Translations under genes and position numbers: made by a program
Notes under the pieces: model-generated
Database searches by the model: none
Told to the model about the DNA's origin: nothing
What the model saw: only the letters and a program-made list of their open reading frames with translations
From: Silicimonas sp.
Lineage (GTDB): Bacteria; Pseudomonadota; Alphaproteobacteria; Rhodobacterales; Rhodobacteraceae
NCBI GenBank assembly: GCA_022340315.1
Contig: JAJDOD010000070.1
Span: forward strand, 1-37,535
DNA: 37,535 bases
Reading direction: 5' to 3'
Shown here: in pieces, positions 27,389 to 36,754 of the stretch
Position numbering within the stretch: position 1 is the first letter of the stretch
Layout of the letters: each line of letters opens with the position of its first letter

Positions 27389-28126
27389 ATGTGTTTCCAG
27401 ATGTTGAACTCGAAGCTTGGATTCGATCCGTCCATTCCGGTGGCGGATCGCACCTCGGAAACCGATGACATCATTTACCGGATCTCTCATGATCTGCGCG
27501 CTTCGGTCCGCGCGCTTCAGGAACTTCCAAGCTGGATCGTCGAGGACCTGGAGAAATCCGCGACCGTGTTGCCCGCGCCGACGACACGGCATCTCGAACT
27601 GATCGGCAGCCACGCAAGCCGGCTCGACCTTATGCTGACGGGGCTTCTGGAGTACTCGCGCGTCGGGCGGCTGCAGCCTATCGCGCCGATCAAGCCGGCC
27701 GAAGTGCTGGCGGATGTCATCGACGACCTCGGGCTGGACGAGGATATCGTTCTGAAGGTCGAGATGGACCGGGGCAGCGTGCAGATGGGCGATGCCGACC
27801 TGGCGCGGGTGTTCTCGATCCTGATCGTCAACGCGGTGCGGTTTCATCCCGCGCACCGACCACGAATCGAGATCTCGGGCGGGCCGCAGAACGAACGCGA
27901 ATGGGTAATCGAGGTTTGCGACAACGGCCCCGGCATTCCCGCGGAAAGGCGCGACTTCGTGCAGCAGCCGATGACCAAGCTGGTGTCGCGCGATGTCGAT
28001 CCGGGCGCGGGCATGGGCCTCGCGGTGCTGCGCAAGATCGCCGATACCTATGGCGGCGGGCTTGAGATCGGCGTGCCGAAATCCGGCAAGGGAACGTCGG
28101 TGCGGGTGACGCTGGCGGTCAACTAG
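27389..28126 (+). CDS. Sensor-less histidine kinase (HisKA plus HATPase_c)
   Basis: Start 27389 or 27401; IIYRISHDLRASVRALQELP H-box, VFSILIVNAVRFHP N-box, VCDNGPGIP G1, GAGMGLAVLRKI G2. Confidence 0.87.
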   Translation: MCFQMLNSKLGFDPSIPVADRTSETDDIIYRISHDLRASVRALQELPSWIVEDLEKSATVLPAPTTRHLELIGSHASRLDLMLTGLLEYSRVGRLQPIAPIKPAEVLADVIDDLGLDEDIVLKVEMDRGSVQMGDADLARVFSILIVNAVRFHPAHRPRIEISGGPQNEREWVIEVCDNGPGIPAERRDFVQQPMTKLVSRDVDPGAGMGLAVLRKIADTYGGGLEIGVPKSGKGTSVRVTLAVN

Positions 28127-28135
28127 GCGCTGCGC

Positions 28136-29824
28136 TCAGGCGATCCATTCGCTGACCGGGGCCGCGGCGTCCTGCAGGGGCTGGCTGATCACGTCGACGA
28201 GGGTCGGGCCGTCGGTGGCGACGGCTTTCTTCAGCACCGCCTCCAGTTCGTCGGGGTCCTCGACGCGCCAGGACGGCAGACCGAAGGCGCTGGCGACGGC
28301 GGCATGGTCGGTGCGGTTGAAGTCGACCGAAAAATAGCGCTCGTCGAACTTGGTCTTCTGACCGGCCTTGATCCATCCGTAGACAGCGTTGGAGAAGACC
28401 ACGAAGGTGATCGGCAGACGCTTGCGGACGGCGGTTTCCAACTCGCCGCAGGTGAAGCCGAAGCTGCCATCGCCCATCAGCGCCACGACCTTGTGGCCGG
28501 GTCGGCCGATGGCCGCGCCCATCGCGGCGGACATCGCGTAGCCGAGCGCGCCGTGGGCGCGGTTCGAGAAGAGCCAGCGGCCGGAGCGGCGCAACTCGTA
28601 CCAGGCGGAGATGTAGGGGCAGGGGGTGCCGGGATCGCCGACCACGATGGCATCGTCGTCGAGCACGCGCCGCAGCGTGGCGATTGTGCGCTCGGGCCGG
28701 ATCGGGCGCTCCGCCGATGCGGCAAGGGCGTGGAACGGTTCCCATTTCTTCGCCTTGGCAGGCGCGACCCGCGCCGCGCCTCCGAAACCGGTTGCGGGCC
28801 GGTCGGCGAGCGCGGCGTTCAGGGCCTCGATGGCAAGGCGGGCGTCCGAGACGAGGCCGACCTCGGTCGGGTAGGAGGCGCCGATTACGCCGGGATCGCT
28901 GTCGATATGCAGGATGCGCGTGCCTTTCGCGGGATGGCGCCAGAGCTCGGTGGTCACCGACCCGGCACGGCAGCCGATGAAGAGCACGAGGTCGGCGGCG
29001 GAAACGACCTCGCGGGTGGCGGGCACGCCGCCGTTCGAGCCGACGACGCCGAGGCAGTTGGGATGGGTCTCGGGGAGAGAGCCCTGGCCCGAGATCGTTG
29101 TTGCGACTGCGATATCAAGAGTTTCCGTGAAGGACTTGAAGGCGTCCTCTCCGCCCGCGAGCACGATGCCGCCGCCGCAGATCACGAGCGGGTTCCTGGC
29201 CGAGAGCAGGGCGTCCAGCAACGCCTCGACCGCCACCGGGTCGGGACCGGAAGGATAGGCGGGAAAGCGGCTGTGCGCGGGGTCGTGCCAGAGCGCATCG
29301 GCGTCGGCCTCGCCGCGCTGAACGTCGATGGGAAAGCCGAGATGCGCAGCACCCGGTCGGCCGGTGGTCATGGTGCGGAAGGCGGCGCGGACGGCATCGG
29401 GCACCTGGTCGGCGTGCTGGATGACCTGTGTCGACTTGGTGAGCGGGCGCATCAGGCCTTCCTGGTCAAGCTCGGTCAGCGGGTAGTGGCCGCTGGCACG
29501 GGTGCCCACGTCCGATGTGATGGCGAGGACAGGCACGGAGCTTTCGGAGGCTTCGATGAGGCCGGGCAGGATGTAGGTCGCGCCACCGCCGGAAGGGCCT
29601 TCGCAGATGCCGGGCTTGCCGGTGACGCGGGCATAGCCGTCGGCCATGTAGGCAGCCGAGCGTTCGTCACGGGTCAGGATGTGTTCGATCCCGTGGTCGA
29701 GCCGATAGAGTGCGTCGTAGAACGGCAGCGTGGTATCGCCGCAGAGGCCAAAGATGTGGCGAACCTCGTAAGCGTCGAGCATGCGCACCATCGCCTCGGC
29801 ACCGGACAGTGTGTTCTTGGTCAT
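28136..29824 (-). CDS. Thiamine pyrophosphate-dependent enzyme (acetolactate synthase/benzoylformate decarboxylase-like)
   Basis: Start ATG 29824 (MTKNTLSGAEAMVRML...); HILTRDERSAAYMADGYAR, GDGSFGFTCGELETAVRKRLPITFVVFSN ThDP motif. Confidence 0.92.
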   Translation of the reverse strand: MTKNTLSGAEAMVRMLDAYEVRHIFGLCGDTTLPFYDALYRLDHGIEHILTRDERSAAYMADGYARVTGKPGICEGPSGGGATYILPGLIEASESSVPVLAITSDVGTRASGHYPLTELDQEGLMRPLTKSTQVIQHADQVPDAVRAAFRTMTTGRPGAAHLGFPIDVQRGEADADALWHDPAHSRFPAYPSGPDPVAVEALLDALLSARNPLVICGGGIVLAGGEDAFKSFTETLDIAVATTISGQGSLPETHPNCLGVVGSNGGVPATREVVSAADLVLFIGCRAGSVTTELWRHPAKGTRILHIDSDPGVIGASYPTEVGLVSDARLAIEALNAALADRPATGFGGAARVAPAKAKKWEPFHALAASAERPIRPERTIATLRRVLDDDAIVVGDPGTPCPYISAWYELRRSGRWLFSNRAHGALGYAMSAAMGAAIGRPGHKVVALMGDGSFGFTCGELETAVRKRLPITFVVFSNAVYGWIKAGQKTKFDERYFSVDFNRTDHAAVASAFGLPSWRVEDPDELEAVLKKAVATDGPTLVDVISQPLQDAAAPVSEWIA

Positions 29825-29877
29825 GGACGGTCTCCCTCGCTCCGGCATCTGAGCGATGTTTGGGACCGGGCGCAAGC

Positions 29878-29940
29878 GGGGGCGCTGCCCCCCGTCGCGC
29901 TCCGCGCGCCGTCCCCCGGGATATTTTCACCAGAAAGAAG
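29878..29940 (+). repeat. Putative dispersed intergenic element, copy A
   Basis: GGGGGC-GCT-GCCCCC hairpin, then CCCCCGGGATATTTTCACCAGAAAGAAG; resembles 35388-35430. Confidence 0.55.
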
Positions 29941-29967
29941 CGGAAACCTTAGGCGAATTGTCGGCGT

Positions 29968-30696
29968 TCAGGTCGCAAGCGCGGCGGCGGTGAGCCAGCC
30001 GGCGCATTCGGCGAGTTTCTGGGTGGCGCCGAGGACGTCGCCGGTCTGGCCGCCGATCTGGGCGCGGGCGAGGAGCATGACTGCGACAGTCGCGAGGAGC
30101 GTCGGGAGCACGATCGCAAGGGTGCCGGTGGCGAGCGTCACGAGGAGCGCGATGCCGAAGGCGGCGGCGAAGCGCGCATCGAGCGGCATGGTCGCGGATC
30201 GGCCGAGGCCGTCCTCGCGTGCCGGGGGAAGAAGCGACATGGGCAGGAGCATGGTTGCCCGGCTTGCCGCACCGATGGCGAGGAAGAGGCCGGTTGTGCC
30301 GCCTTCGGCCATGCCGGATGCCGTCAGGCCCAGGATCAGGATGAGCGCGAGCACACCGTAGCTTCCGATGCGGCTGTCGCGCATGATCTCGAGCTTGCGC
30401 GAGATTGTGGCACCGCCGCCGAAGCCGTCGGCCAGGTCGGCGAGGCCGTCCTCGTGCAGTGCGCCCGTTGTGAGGGCTGCGGTTGCGAGTGCCAGGAGCG
30501 CCGCAGCGAAGGACGGCAGGCCGAGCCAGAGGGCGAAGTTGAAGGCGGCAGCCATCAGCGCGCCGATCACCAGACCAACGAGGGGGAAGGCCCAGGCGGC
30601 GCTGGCGATGGGGGGGGCAGTGCCCTCGATCCGGCCAGAGGGCAGGCGGGTCAGGATCATCCATGCGACCTGCGCCTCTTTCACCCGGTCGTTCAC
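29968..30696 (-). CDS. cobS: Adenosylcobinamide-GDP ribazoletransferase
   Basis: Probable GTG start 30696; AFPLVGLVIGALMAAAFN, GALHEDGLADLADGFGGG, KLEIMRDSRIGSYGVLAL. Confidence 0.93.
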   Translation of the reverse strand: MNDRVKEAQVAWMILTRLPSGRIEGTAPPIASAAWAFPLVGLVIGALMAAAFNFALWLGLPSFAAALLALATAALTTGALHEDGLADLADGFGGGATISRKLEIMRDSRIGSYGVLALILILGLTASGMAEGGTTGLFLAIGAASRATMLLPMSLLPPAREDGLGRSATMPLDARFAAAFGIALLVTLATGTLAIVLPTLLATVAVMLLARAQIGGQTGDVLGATQKLAECAGWLTAAALAT

Positions 30697-31703
30697 CCGC
30701 CCGCGACCCCGGCTTCGGCAAAGGTCGCCATGCCGTTGTGGCAGGCAAGTGCGCCGCGGACGATGCCGAGCGCGAGCGCGGCGCCGGTGCCTTCGCCGAG
30801 GCGCATGGCGAAGTCGAGCACGGGCGGCTTGTGCATCGCCAGTGTCAGGCGGGCATGACCCGGCTCGGCGCTGGCGTGGCCGACGAGGCAATGATCGAGA
30901 AGCGTCGGGTCTTCCGCGTAGAGGGGAGCGACGGCGGCTGTGCAGATGTATCCATCGAGCAGGACGGGAACGCGCGCGAGGCGGGCGGCGAGCACCGCGC
31001 CGCAGATCGCCGCCTGTTCGCGGCCGCCGAGATTGGCGAGCGTCATCAGCGGATCGGCGGTTCCGTGTCTGGCGATGCCGTCTGCAATGACCTTTGCTTT
31101 CAGGGCCATGCCGGCCTCGTCCGAGCCGGTTCCCGCGCCGACCCAATCCGAGGGCGCGCCGCCGAAGGCCGCGCAGGCGAGCGCGGCGGCGATGGTGGAA
31201 TTGCCGATACCCATTTCTCCCAGGAGAAGGATGTCGGCGTTTTCGTCAACCGCTTCGGCACCCGTCCGGATGGCCGCCAGGGTCTCGGCCTCGGTCATGG
31301 CGGGGGCCTGGGTGAAGTCTTGCGTAGGCCGGTCGAGATCGAGCGGGATCACGGTGAGGTCAGCGCCATTGGCCCGGCAGAGCTGGTTGATGGCGGCGCC
31401 CCCTGCCTCGAAGTTGGCGACCATCTGGGCGGTGACGGCTTGCGGGAAGGGGTTGACGCCCCGCGCGCAGATGCCGTGGTTGCCGGCGAAGACCAGCGCC
31501 TGCGCGCGGTCGATCTTCGGGCGCTCGGTGCGTTGCCAGCCGGCCATGAAGAGGGCGATTTCCTCGAGCTTTCCAAGCGATCCGGGTGGTTTTGTAAGCT
31601 GGTCCTGGCGTGCGCGCGCGGCCTCGATGCTGGCATCGTCGGGCTTTGGCAGGCTGCCTGCCAGTGTCCTGATGTCGGCGAGCGCGGTCAGGTCAGGCGT
31701 CAT
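30693..31703 (-). CDS. cobT: Nicotinate-nucleotide--dimethylbenzimidazole phosphoribosyltransferase
   Basis: 336 aa; TKPPGSLGKLEEIALFMAGWQ, VFAGNHGICARGVNPFPQAVTAQMV, LLGEMGIGNSTIAAAL. Confidence 0.95.
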   Translation of the reverse strand: MTPDLTALADIRTLAGSLPKPDDASIEAARARQDQLTKPPGSLGKLEEIALFMAGWQRTERPKIDRAQALVFAGNHGICARGVNPFPQAVTAQMVANFEAGGAAINQLCRANGADLTVIPLDLDRPTQDFTQAPAMTEAETLAAIRTGAEAVDENADILLLGEMGIGNSTIAAALACAAFGGAPSDWVGAGTGSDEAGMALKAKVIADGIARHGTADPLMTLANLGGREQAAICGAVLAARLARVPVLLDGYICTAAVAPLYAEDPTLLDHCLVGHASAEPGHARLTLAMHKPPVLDFAMRLGEGTGAALALGIVRGALACHNGMATFAEAGVAGG

Positions 31704-32211
31704 TCGGTTTCACTTTCATCGGGTAGCCGGAGACGGCGAGATAGACTTCGTCGACGGCCGCGGCAACCCGTTGATTTACTGCGCCCTGTGCGTCGCGGAA
31801 GGTGCGCGCAAGGGCGTTTTCGGGGACGATGCCGAGGCCGACCTCGTTGGTTACGAGGATGACGGGGCTGATTTGGTCGGGAAGGGCGTGGGCGAGGGCG
31901 TCGGTCGCCTCGGCCCAGTCGCGGTGGTCGTGCATGAGGTTCGAAAGCCAGAGGGTGAGACAGTCGATCAGCCTCGGTCCCTTGCCATCGGTCTCGGCGA
32001 GTGCGCCGAGCAGGTCGAGCGGTTCCTGAACGGTTGTCCATTCCGCCCCGCGGCGCGCCTGGTGGGCGGCGATGCGGGCGGCCATCTCGCCATCGAACGG
32101 TTGGCCCGTGGCGATGTATATCGGCGCGTCACCGAGCGCCTTGGCCCGGTCCTCGGCGATCCGACTCTTGCCGGAGCGGGCGCCACCTGTGATGAGTATC
32201 GACTTTCTCAT
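31693..32211 (-). CDS. cobU: Adenosylcobinamide kinase/guanylyltransferase
   Basis: Start ATG 32211: MRKSILITGGARSGKSRIAED, DCLTLWLSNLM, VTNEVGLGIVPENALARTFRD. Confidence 0.94.
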   Translation of the reverse strand: MRKSILITGGARSGKSRIAEDRAKALGDAPIYIATGQPFDGEMAARIAAHQARRGAEWTTVQEPLDLLGALAETDGKGPRLIDCLTLWLSNLMHDHRDWAEATDALAHALPDQISPVILVTNEVGLGIVPENALARTFRDAQGAVNQRVAAAVDEVYLAVSGYPMKVKPNDA

Positions 32212-32237
32212 GGGGCCATGACAAATCAGAGAACCGA

Positions 32238-32822
32238 TTGAATGGGAAGTGGGCGAGGCGGGTGGCAAGCGGAGCCGAACTGATCCTGATCCGTCATGGA
32301 GCTACCGTGGCGCCGGGGCGGCTGAACGGACGGACGGACGTGGCGCTGGCCACGCGGCCGGGGCCGGTTGCGCTGGTCCCGGACGGTCTCTGGGTCAGCC
32401 CCGCCACTCGGGCGAGGGAGACGGCGGCGGGGCTGTTTCCCGGTCTGGCGATGCGCGAGGATGCGCGGCTCTGGGAGCAGGATTTCGGGGATTGGGACGG
32501 GCGCGACTATTCCGATCTGCCTGATCTGGGCGAGATGTCGCGCGAGGCGCTGGCCGATCATGCCGGCGGCGGCGGCGAGAGTTTCCGGGCGATGGTAACG
32601 CGGGTTCGGCCTGCGCTTGAGGAGGCGGCGGAGATCGCTTGGGCGGGCAAGTCGCGGATGGTGATCGTTGCCCATGCGGGGACGGTGCGGGCGGCGCTGG
32701 CGCTGGCCCTGGAAGACACGGCCTCCGCCCTGGCTTTCGAGGTCGGGCACCTGGCGGCGACGCGGCTGCGGTGCCACGCGTCGGGGTTCGCGGTGGCGGC
32801 GGTCAACGAGCCTTTGTCATGA
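32238..32822 (+). CDS. cobC: Histidine phosphatase-family protein, probable alpha-ribazole phosphatase
   Basis: LILIRHGATVAPGRLNGRTD (RHG), WEQDFGDWDGRDY, VIVAHAGTVRAAL; start 32238 (ATG) or 32262 (GTG). Confidence 0.82.
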   Translation: MNGKWARRVASGAELILIRHGATVAPGRLNGRTDVALATRPGPVALVPDGLWVSPATRARETAAGLFPGLAMREDARLWEQDFGDWDGRDYSDLPDLGEMSREALADHAGGGGESFRAMVTRVRPALEEAAEIAWAGKSRMVIVAHAGTVRAALALALEDTASALAFEVGHLAATRLRCHASGFAVAAVNEPLS

Positions 32823-33757
32823 GCTTTGCCGGGGCCATGCTGGTGGCGCTGGCGCTGGATGTGGCGGTGGGGTGGCCGGATGCGCTCTATCGGCGCATCG
32901 GACATCCGGTGAGTTGGATCGGGCGGGCGATCTCGGCCGGAGAAAAGGCTCTGAACAAGGGAAATTCGCGGGCGCGGAGGGGTGCTGGGGCGATCCTGGT
33001 CGTTCTCGTGCTGAGTGTCTGTGCCGCGATTGCGTGGCGCTTGTCCTCACTTTTGCAGGGGGGCTGGGCGGGTGTGCTGCTGACCGGCATCCTGGCCTGG
33101 GCTTTCGTCGCGGCGCGGTCGCTTCACGAGCATGTGTCGAACGTCGCGGACCCTTTGGAGGCAGGCGAAACGGAAGCCGCGCGGAGAGCGGTTTCGCATA
33201 TCGTCGGCCGAAACCCCGAGACGATGGACGCACCCGCAATCGGGCGTGCCGCGTTGGAGAGCCTGGCGGAGAATGCGTCGGACGGGGTGGTGGCGCCGCT
33301 GTTCTGGGGAGCGATCTTCGGGTTGCCGGGGATCGTCGTTTACAAGGCGCTGAACACGCTCGATTCGATGATCGGGCATCGGAACGCGCGGTATCGGGAT
33401 TTCGGCTGGGCGGCGGCACGGCTGGATGACCTGGCGAACCTGCTCCCGGCGCGATTGACCGGCGTCCTGATCGCGCTTGCCGCGACAGGTGTGCGGCGGA
33501 CGGCCTTACGCACGATGCAGCGCGATGCGCGCAAGCATCGGTCGCCCAATGCAGGCTGGCCGGAGGCGGCGATGGCGGGGGCGCTGGGGGTGCGGATGTC
33601 TGGGCCGCGGGTCTATGACGGCGTGCCGAGCGACGATCCCTGGCTGAACCCGGTGGCGAACGATCCGACGGGCGCGGATGTGCGGCGGGGGCTGCGGCTC
33701 TACCGGCGGGCGGTGGGGCTTTTCGCGCTGCTTTTGTTCTTTGTTTCAGCGATTTGA
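32819..33757 (+). CDS. cobD: Cobalamin biosynthesis protein CobD/CbiB
   Basis: 312 aa from ATG 32819 (ATGA overlap); LDVAVGWPDALYRRIGHPVSWIG, LAENASDGVVAPLFWGAIFGLPG, YKALNTLDSMIGHRN. Confidence 0.95.
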   Translation: MSFAGAMLVALALDVAVGWPDALYRRIGHPVSWIGRAISAGEKALNKGNSRARRGAGAILVVLVLSVCAAIAWRLSSLLQGGWAGVLLTGILAWAFVAARSLHEHVSNVADPLEAGETEAARRAVSHIVGRNPETMDAPAIGRAALESLAENASDGVVAPLFWGAIFGLPGIVVYKALNTLDSMIGHRNARYRDFGWAAARLDDLANLLPARLTGVLIALAATGVRRTALRTMQRDARKHRSPNAGWPEAAMAGALGVRMSGPRVYDGVPSDDPWLNPVANDPTGADVRRGLRLYRRAVGLFALLLFFVSAI

Positions 33758-33783
33758 GGCGCGTTGCAGCGCGCCCGAATCGC
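33749..33783. terminator. Imperfect inverted repeat at the cobD/cobQ convergent junction
   Basis: GCGATTtgaGGCGCG-ttgca-GCGCGCCcgAATCGC; no clear U-tract on either strand. Confidence 0.4.
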
Positions 33784-33907
33784 CACAAAATTTCGACCCG
33801 TGATGCCACCGTCCGCCCACCCCTAGATTTAGTGCCGGCGTCTTAACACACGGTGAACGTGGAACTTTGTTTCAATGGATCGTGATCGCCGCACCGGTCA
33901 GTCCGCC

Positions 33908-35353
<1,446 letters not shown>

Positions 35354-35387
35354 GGCAGGGTTTCGCCGCCTGTGGCGCCGATCCGCC

Positions 35388-35430
35388 GGGGCTCTGCCCC
35401 GGACCCCGGAGTATTTTCGGGCCGATGATG
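35388..35430 (+). repeat. Putative dispersed intergenic element, copy B
   Basis: GGGGC-TCT-GCCCC hairpin, then GGACCCCGGAGTATTTTCGGGCCGATGATG; resembles 29878-29940. Confidence 0.55.
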
Positions 35431-35441
35431 ACCGGAGCGTG

Positions 35442-36050
35442 TCAGAATTCAATTCCCGCTTGCGCCTTGATGCCATCCTTGAAGGGGTGCTTCAGGAGCG
35501 TCATCTCGGTAACGAGGTCGGCGGCCTCGATGAGTTCGGGTTTCGCGTTGCGGCCCGTTAGCACCACGTGGGTCATGGGCGGTTTTTCTTCGAGGAGGAA
35601 GGCCACCACGTCGTCGATGTCGAGATAGTCGTAGCGCAGCGCGATGTTGATCTCGTCGAGAAGGACGAAACGGTAGCCGGGGTTGCGGATGAAGGCTTTT
35701 GCCTTTTCCCAGCCCGCCTGCGCGGCCGCGATGTCGCGCGCCTTGTCCTGGGTTTCCCAGGTGAAACCTTCGCCGGAAGTGACCCATTGGACTTCTTCGG
35801 GGAAGCGCTGGGTGAAGAAGTCGCGTTCGCCGGTCGACCAGGTTCCCTTGATGAACTGGACAACCGCGGCCGGCATTCCGTGCGCGATGCAGCGGGTGAG
35901 CATGCCGAAGGCCGACGAGCTTTTGCCCTTGCCTGGGCCGGTGTGGACGACGATCAGGCCCTTCTCCTCGGTCTTCGTCGCCATGAGCTTGTCGCGCGCG
36001 GCCTTGATCTTCTTCATCTTGGCGGCGTGGCGGTCGTTTTCGTTGGTCAT
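35442..36050 (-). CDS. cobO: Cob(I)yrinic acid a,c-diamide adenosyltransferase
   Basis: Probable ATG 36050 ([21 protein letters not shown]...); [42 protein letters not shown]. Confidence 0.94.
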   Translation of the reverse strand: MTNENDRHAAKMKKIKAARDKLMATKTEEKGLIVVHTGPGKGKSSSAFGMLTRCIAHGMPAAVVQFIKGTWSTGERDFFTQRFPEEVQWVTSGEGFTWETQDKARDIAAAQAGWEKAKAFIRNPGYRFVLLDEINIALRYDYLDIDDVVAFLLEEKPPMTHVVLTGRNAKPELIEAADLVTEMTLLKHPFKDGIKAQAGIEF

Positions 36051-36101
36051 GGCGTCGCCCCTCATTCTTGACACGCCCCGGCGATTGGCAGACTGTCGCC
36101 G

Positions 36102-36281
36102 GGTGCTGGTGCCTGTGTACTCAGGTGAAAAGGGAATGCAAATCGGTGTGCCTGCACACCGGATATCGCAGCCGCCCCCGCGACCGTAGCCGGAGAGGGG
36201 ATCCGAAGGAAGTCACTGGGGCATCATGTCCCGGGAAGGCCGGATCGCCCGCGAACATCCGCAAGCCGGGAGACCTGCCAG
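36102..36281 (+). ncRNA. Cobalamin (B12) riboswitch
   Basis: GGTGCCTGTGTACTCAGGTGAAAAGGGAATGC...CAGCCGCCCCCGCGACCGTAGCC...AAGTCACTGGGGCATCATGTCCCGGGAAGGCCGGATCGCCCGCGAACATCCGCAAGCCGGGAGACCTGCC; conserved core (AAGGGAA, CCCGCGACYGT, AGTCACTG, AAGCCGGGAGACCTGCC) upstream of DUF1636/cobW. Confidence 0.92.
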
Positions 36282-36379
36282 CCGTTTGAAACGTCACCGG
36301 ACGGGGGGTTCCGGGAGCGGGTTTCGGGCCCTTGCCCTCACTCGTTCCTGCCTTCGCCGAAGAAAAAGGACAGGACCAA

Positions 36380-36754
36380 GTGAGCGCCGAGCCGCCCGTC
36401 GAACTTCTCGTCTGCACGACCTGCAAGCGCGAGGGCATGGACCCCGAGGCCATGCGGCCGGGCGCGGTGCTGCATGGTGCGCTGGCCGCGCTGGATCTGC
36501 CCGAGAACGTAGTGCTGAAGCCGGTCGAATGTCTCTCGAACTGCGATCACGGGTGTTCGGTGGTGCTGCGCGGCGGCGCGCGTCGCTGGACATATGTGTA
36601 TGGCAACCTTTCCGAGGACGCCGTCGATACCGTGCTTGACGGTGCCACCCGCTATGCCGCGACTGCCGATGGGCTGGTGCCGTGGCGCGAGCGGCCCGAA
36701 CATTTCCGCAAGAATTGCATTGCCCGCATTCCGCCCCAGGAGGCTACATCATGA
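36380..36754 (+). CDS. DUF1636 metal-binding (2Fe-2S ferredoxin-like) protein in the cob operon
   Basis: GTG start 36380; LLVCTTCKREG...PVECLSNCDHGCSVVLRGGARRWTYVYGNL cysteine pattern; ATGA overlap with cobW. Confidence 0.85.
   Translation: MSAEPPVELLVCTTCKREGMDPEAMRPGAVLHGALAALDLPENVVLKPVECLSNCDHGCSVVLRGGARRWTYVYGNLSEDAVDTVLDGATRYAATADGLVPWRERPEHFRKNCIARIPPQEATS

Noticed and set aside
28304-30361. 685-aa plus-strand ORF
   Set aside because: Antisense to the ThDP enzyme and cobS; low-complexity Gly/Arg/Ala composition.
30940-32241. 433-aa plus-strand ORF
   Set aside because: Antisense to cobT and cobU.
33820-33840. CCCCTAGATTTAGTG motif in the cobD/cobQ spacer, near-palindromic CTAGATTTAG
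   Set aside because: Reminiscent of regulatory motifs I cannot name with certainty; one copy only and no gene starts beside it.
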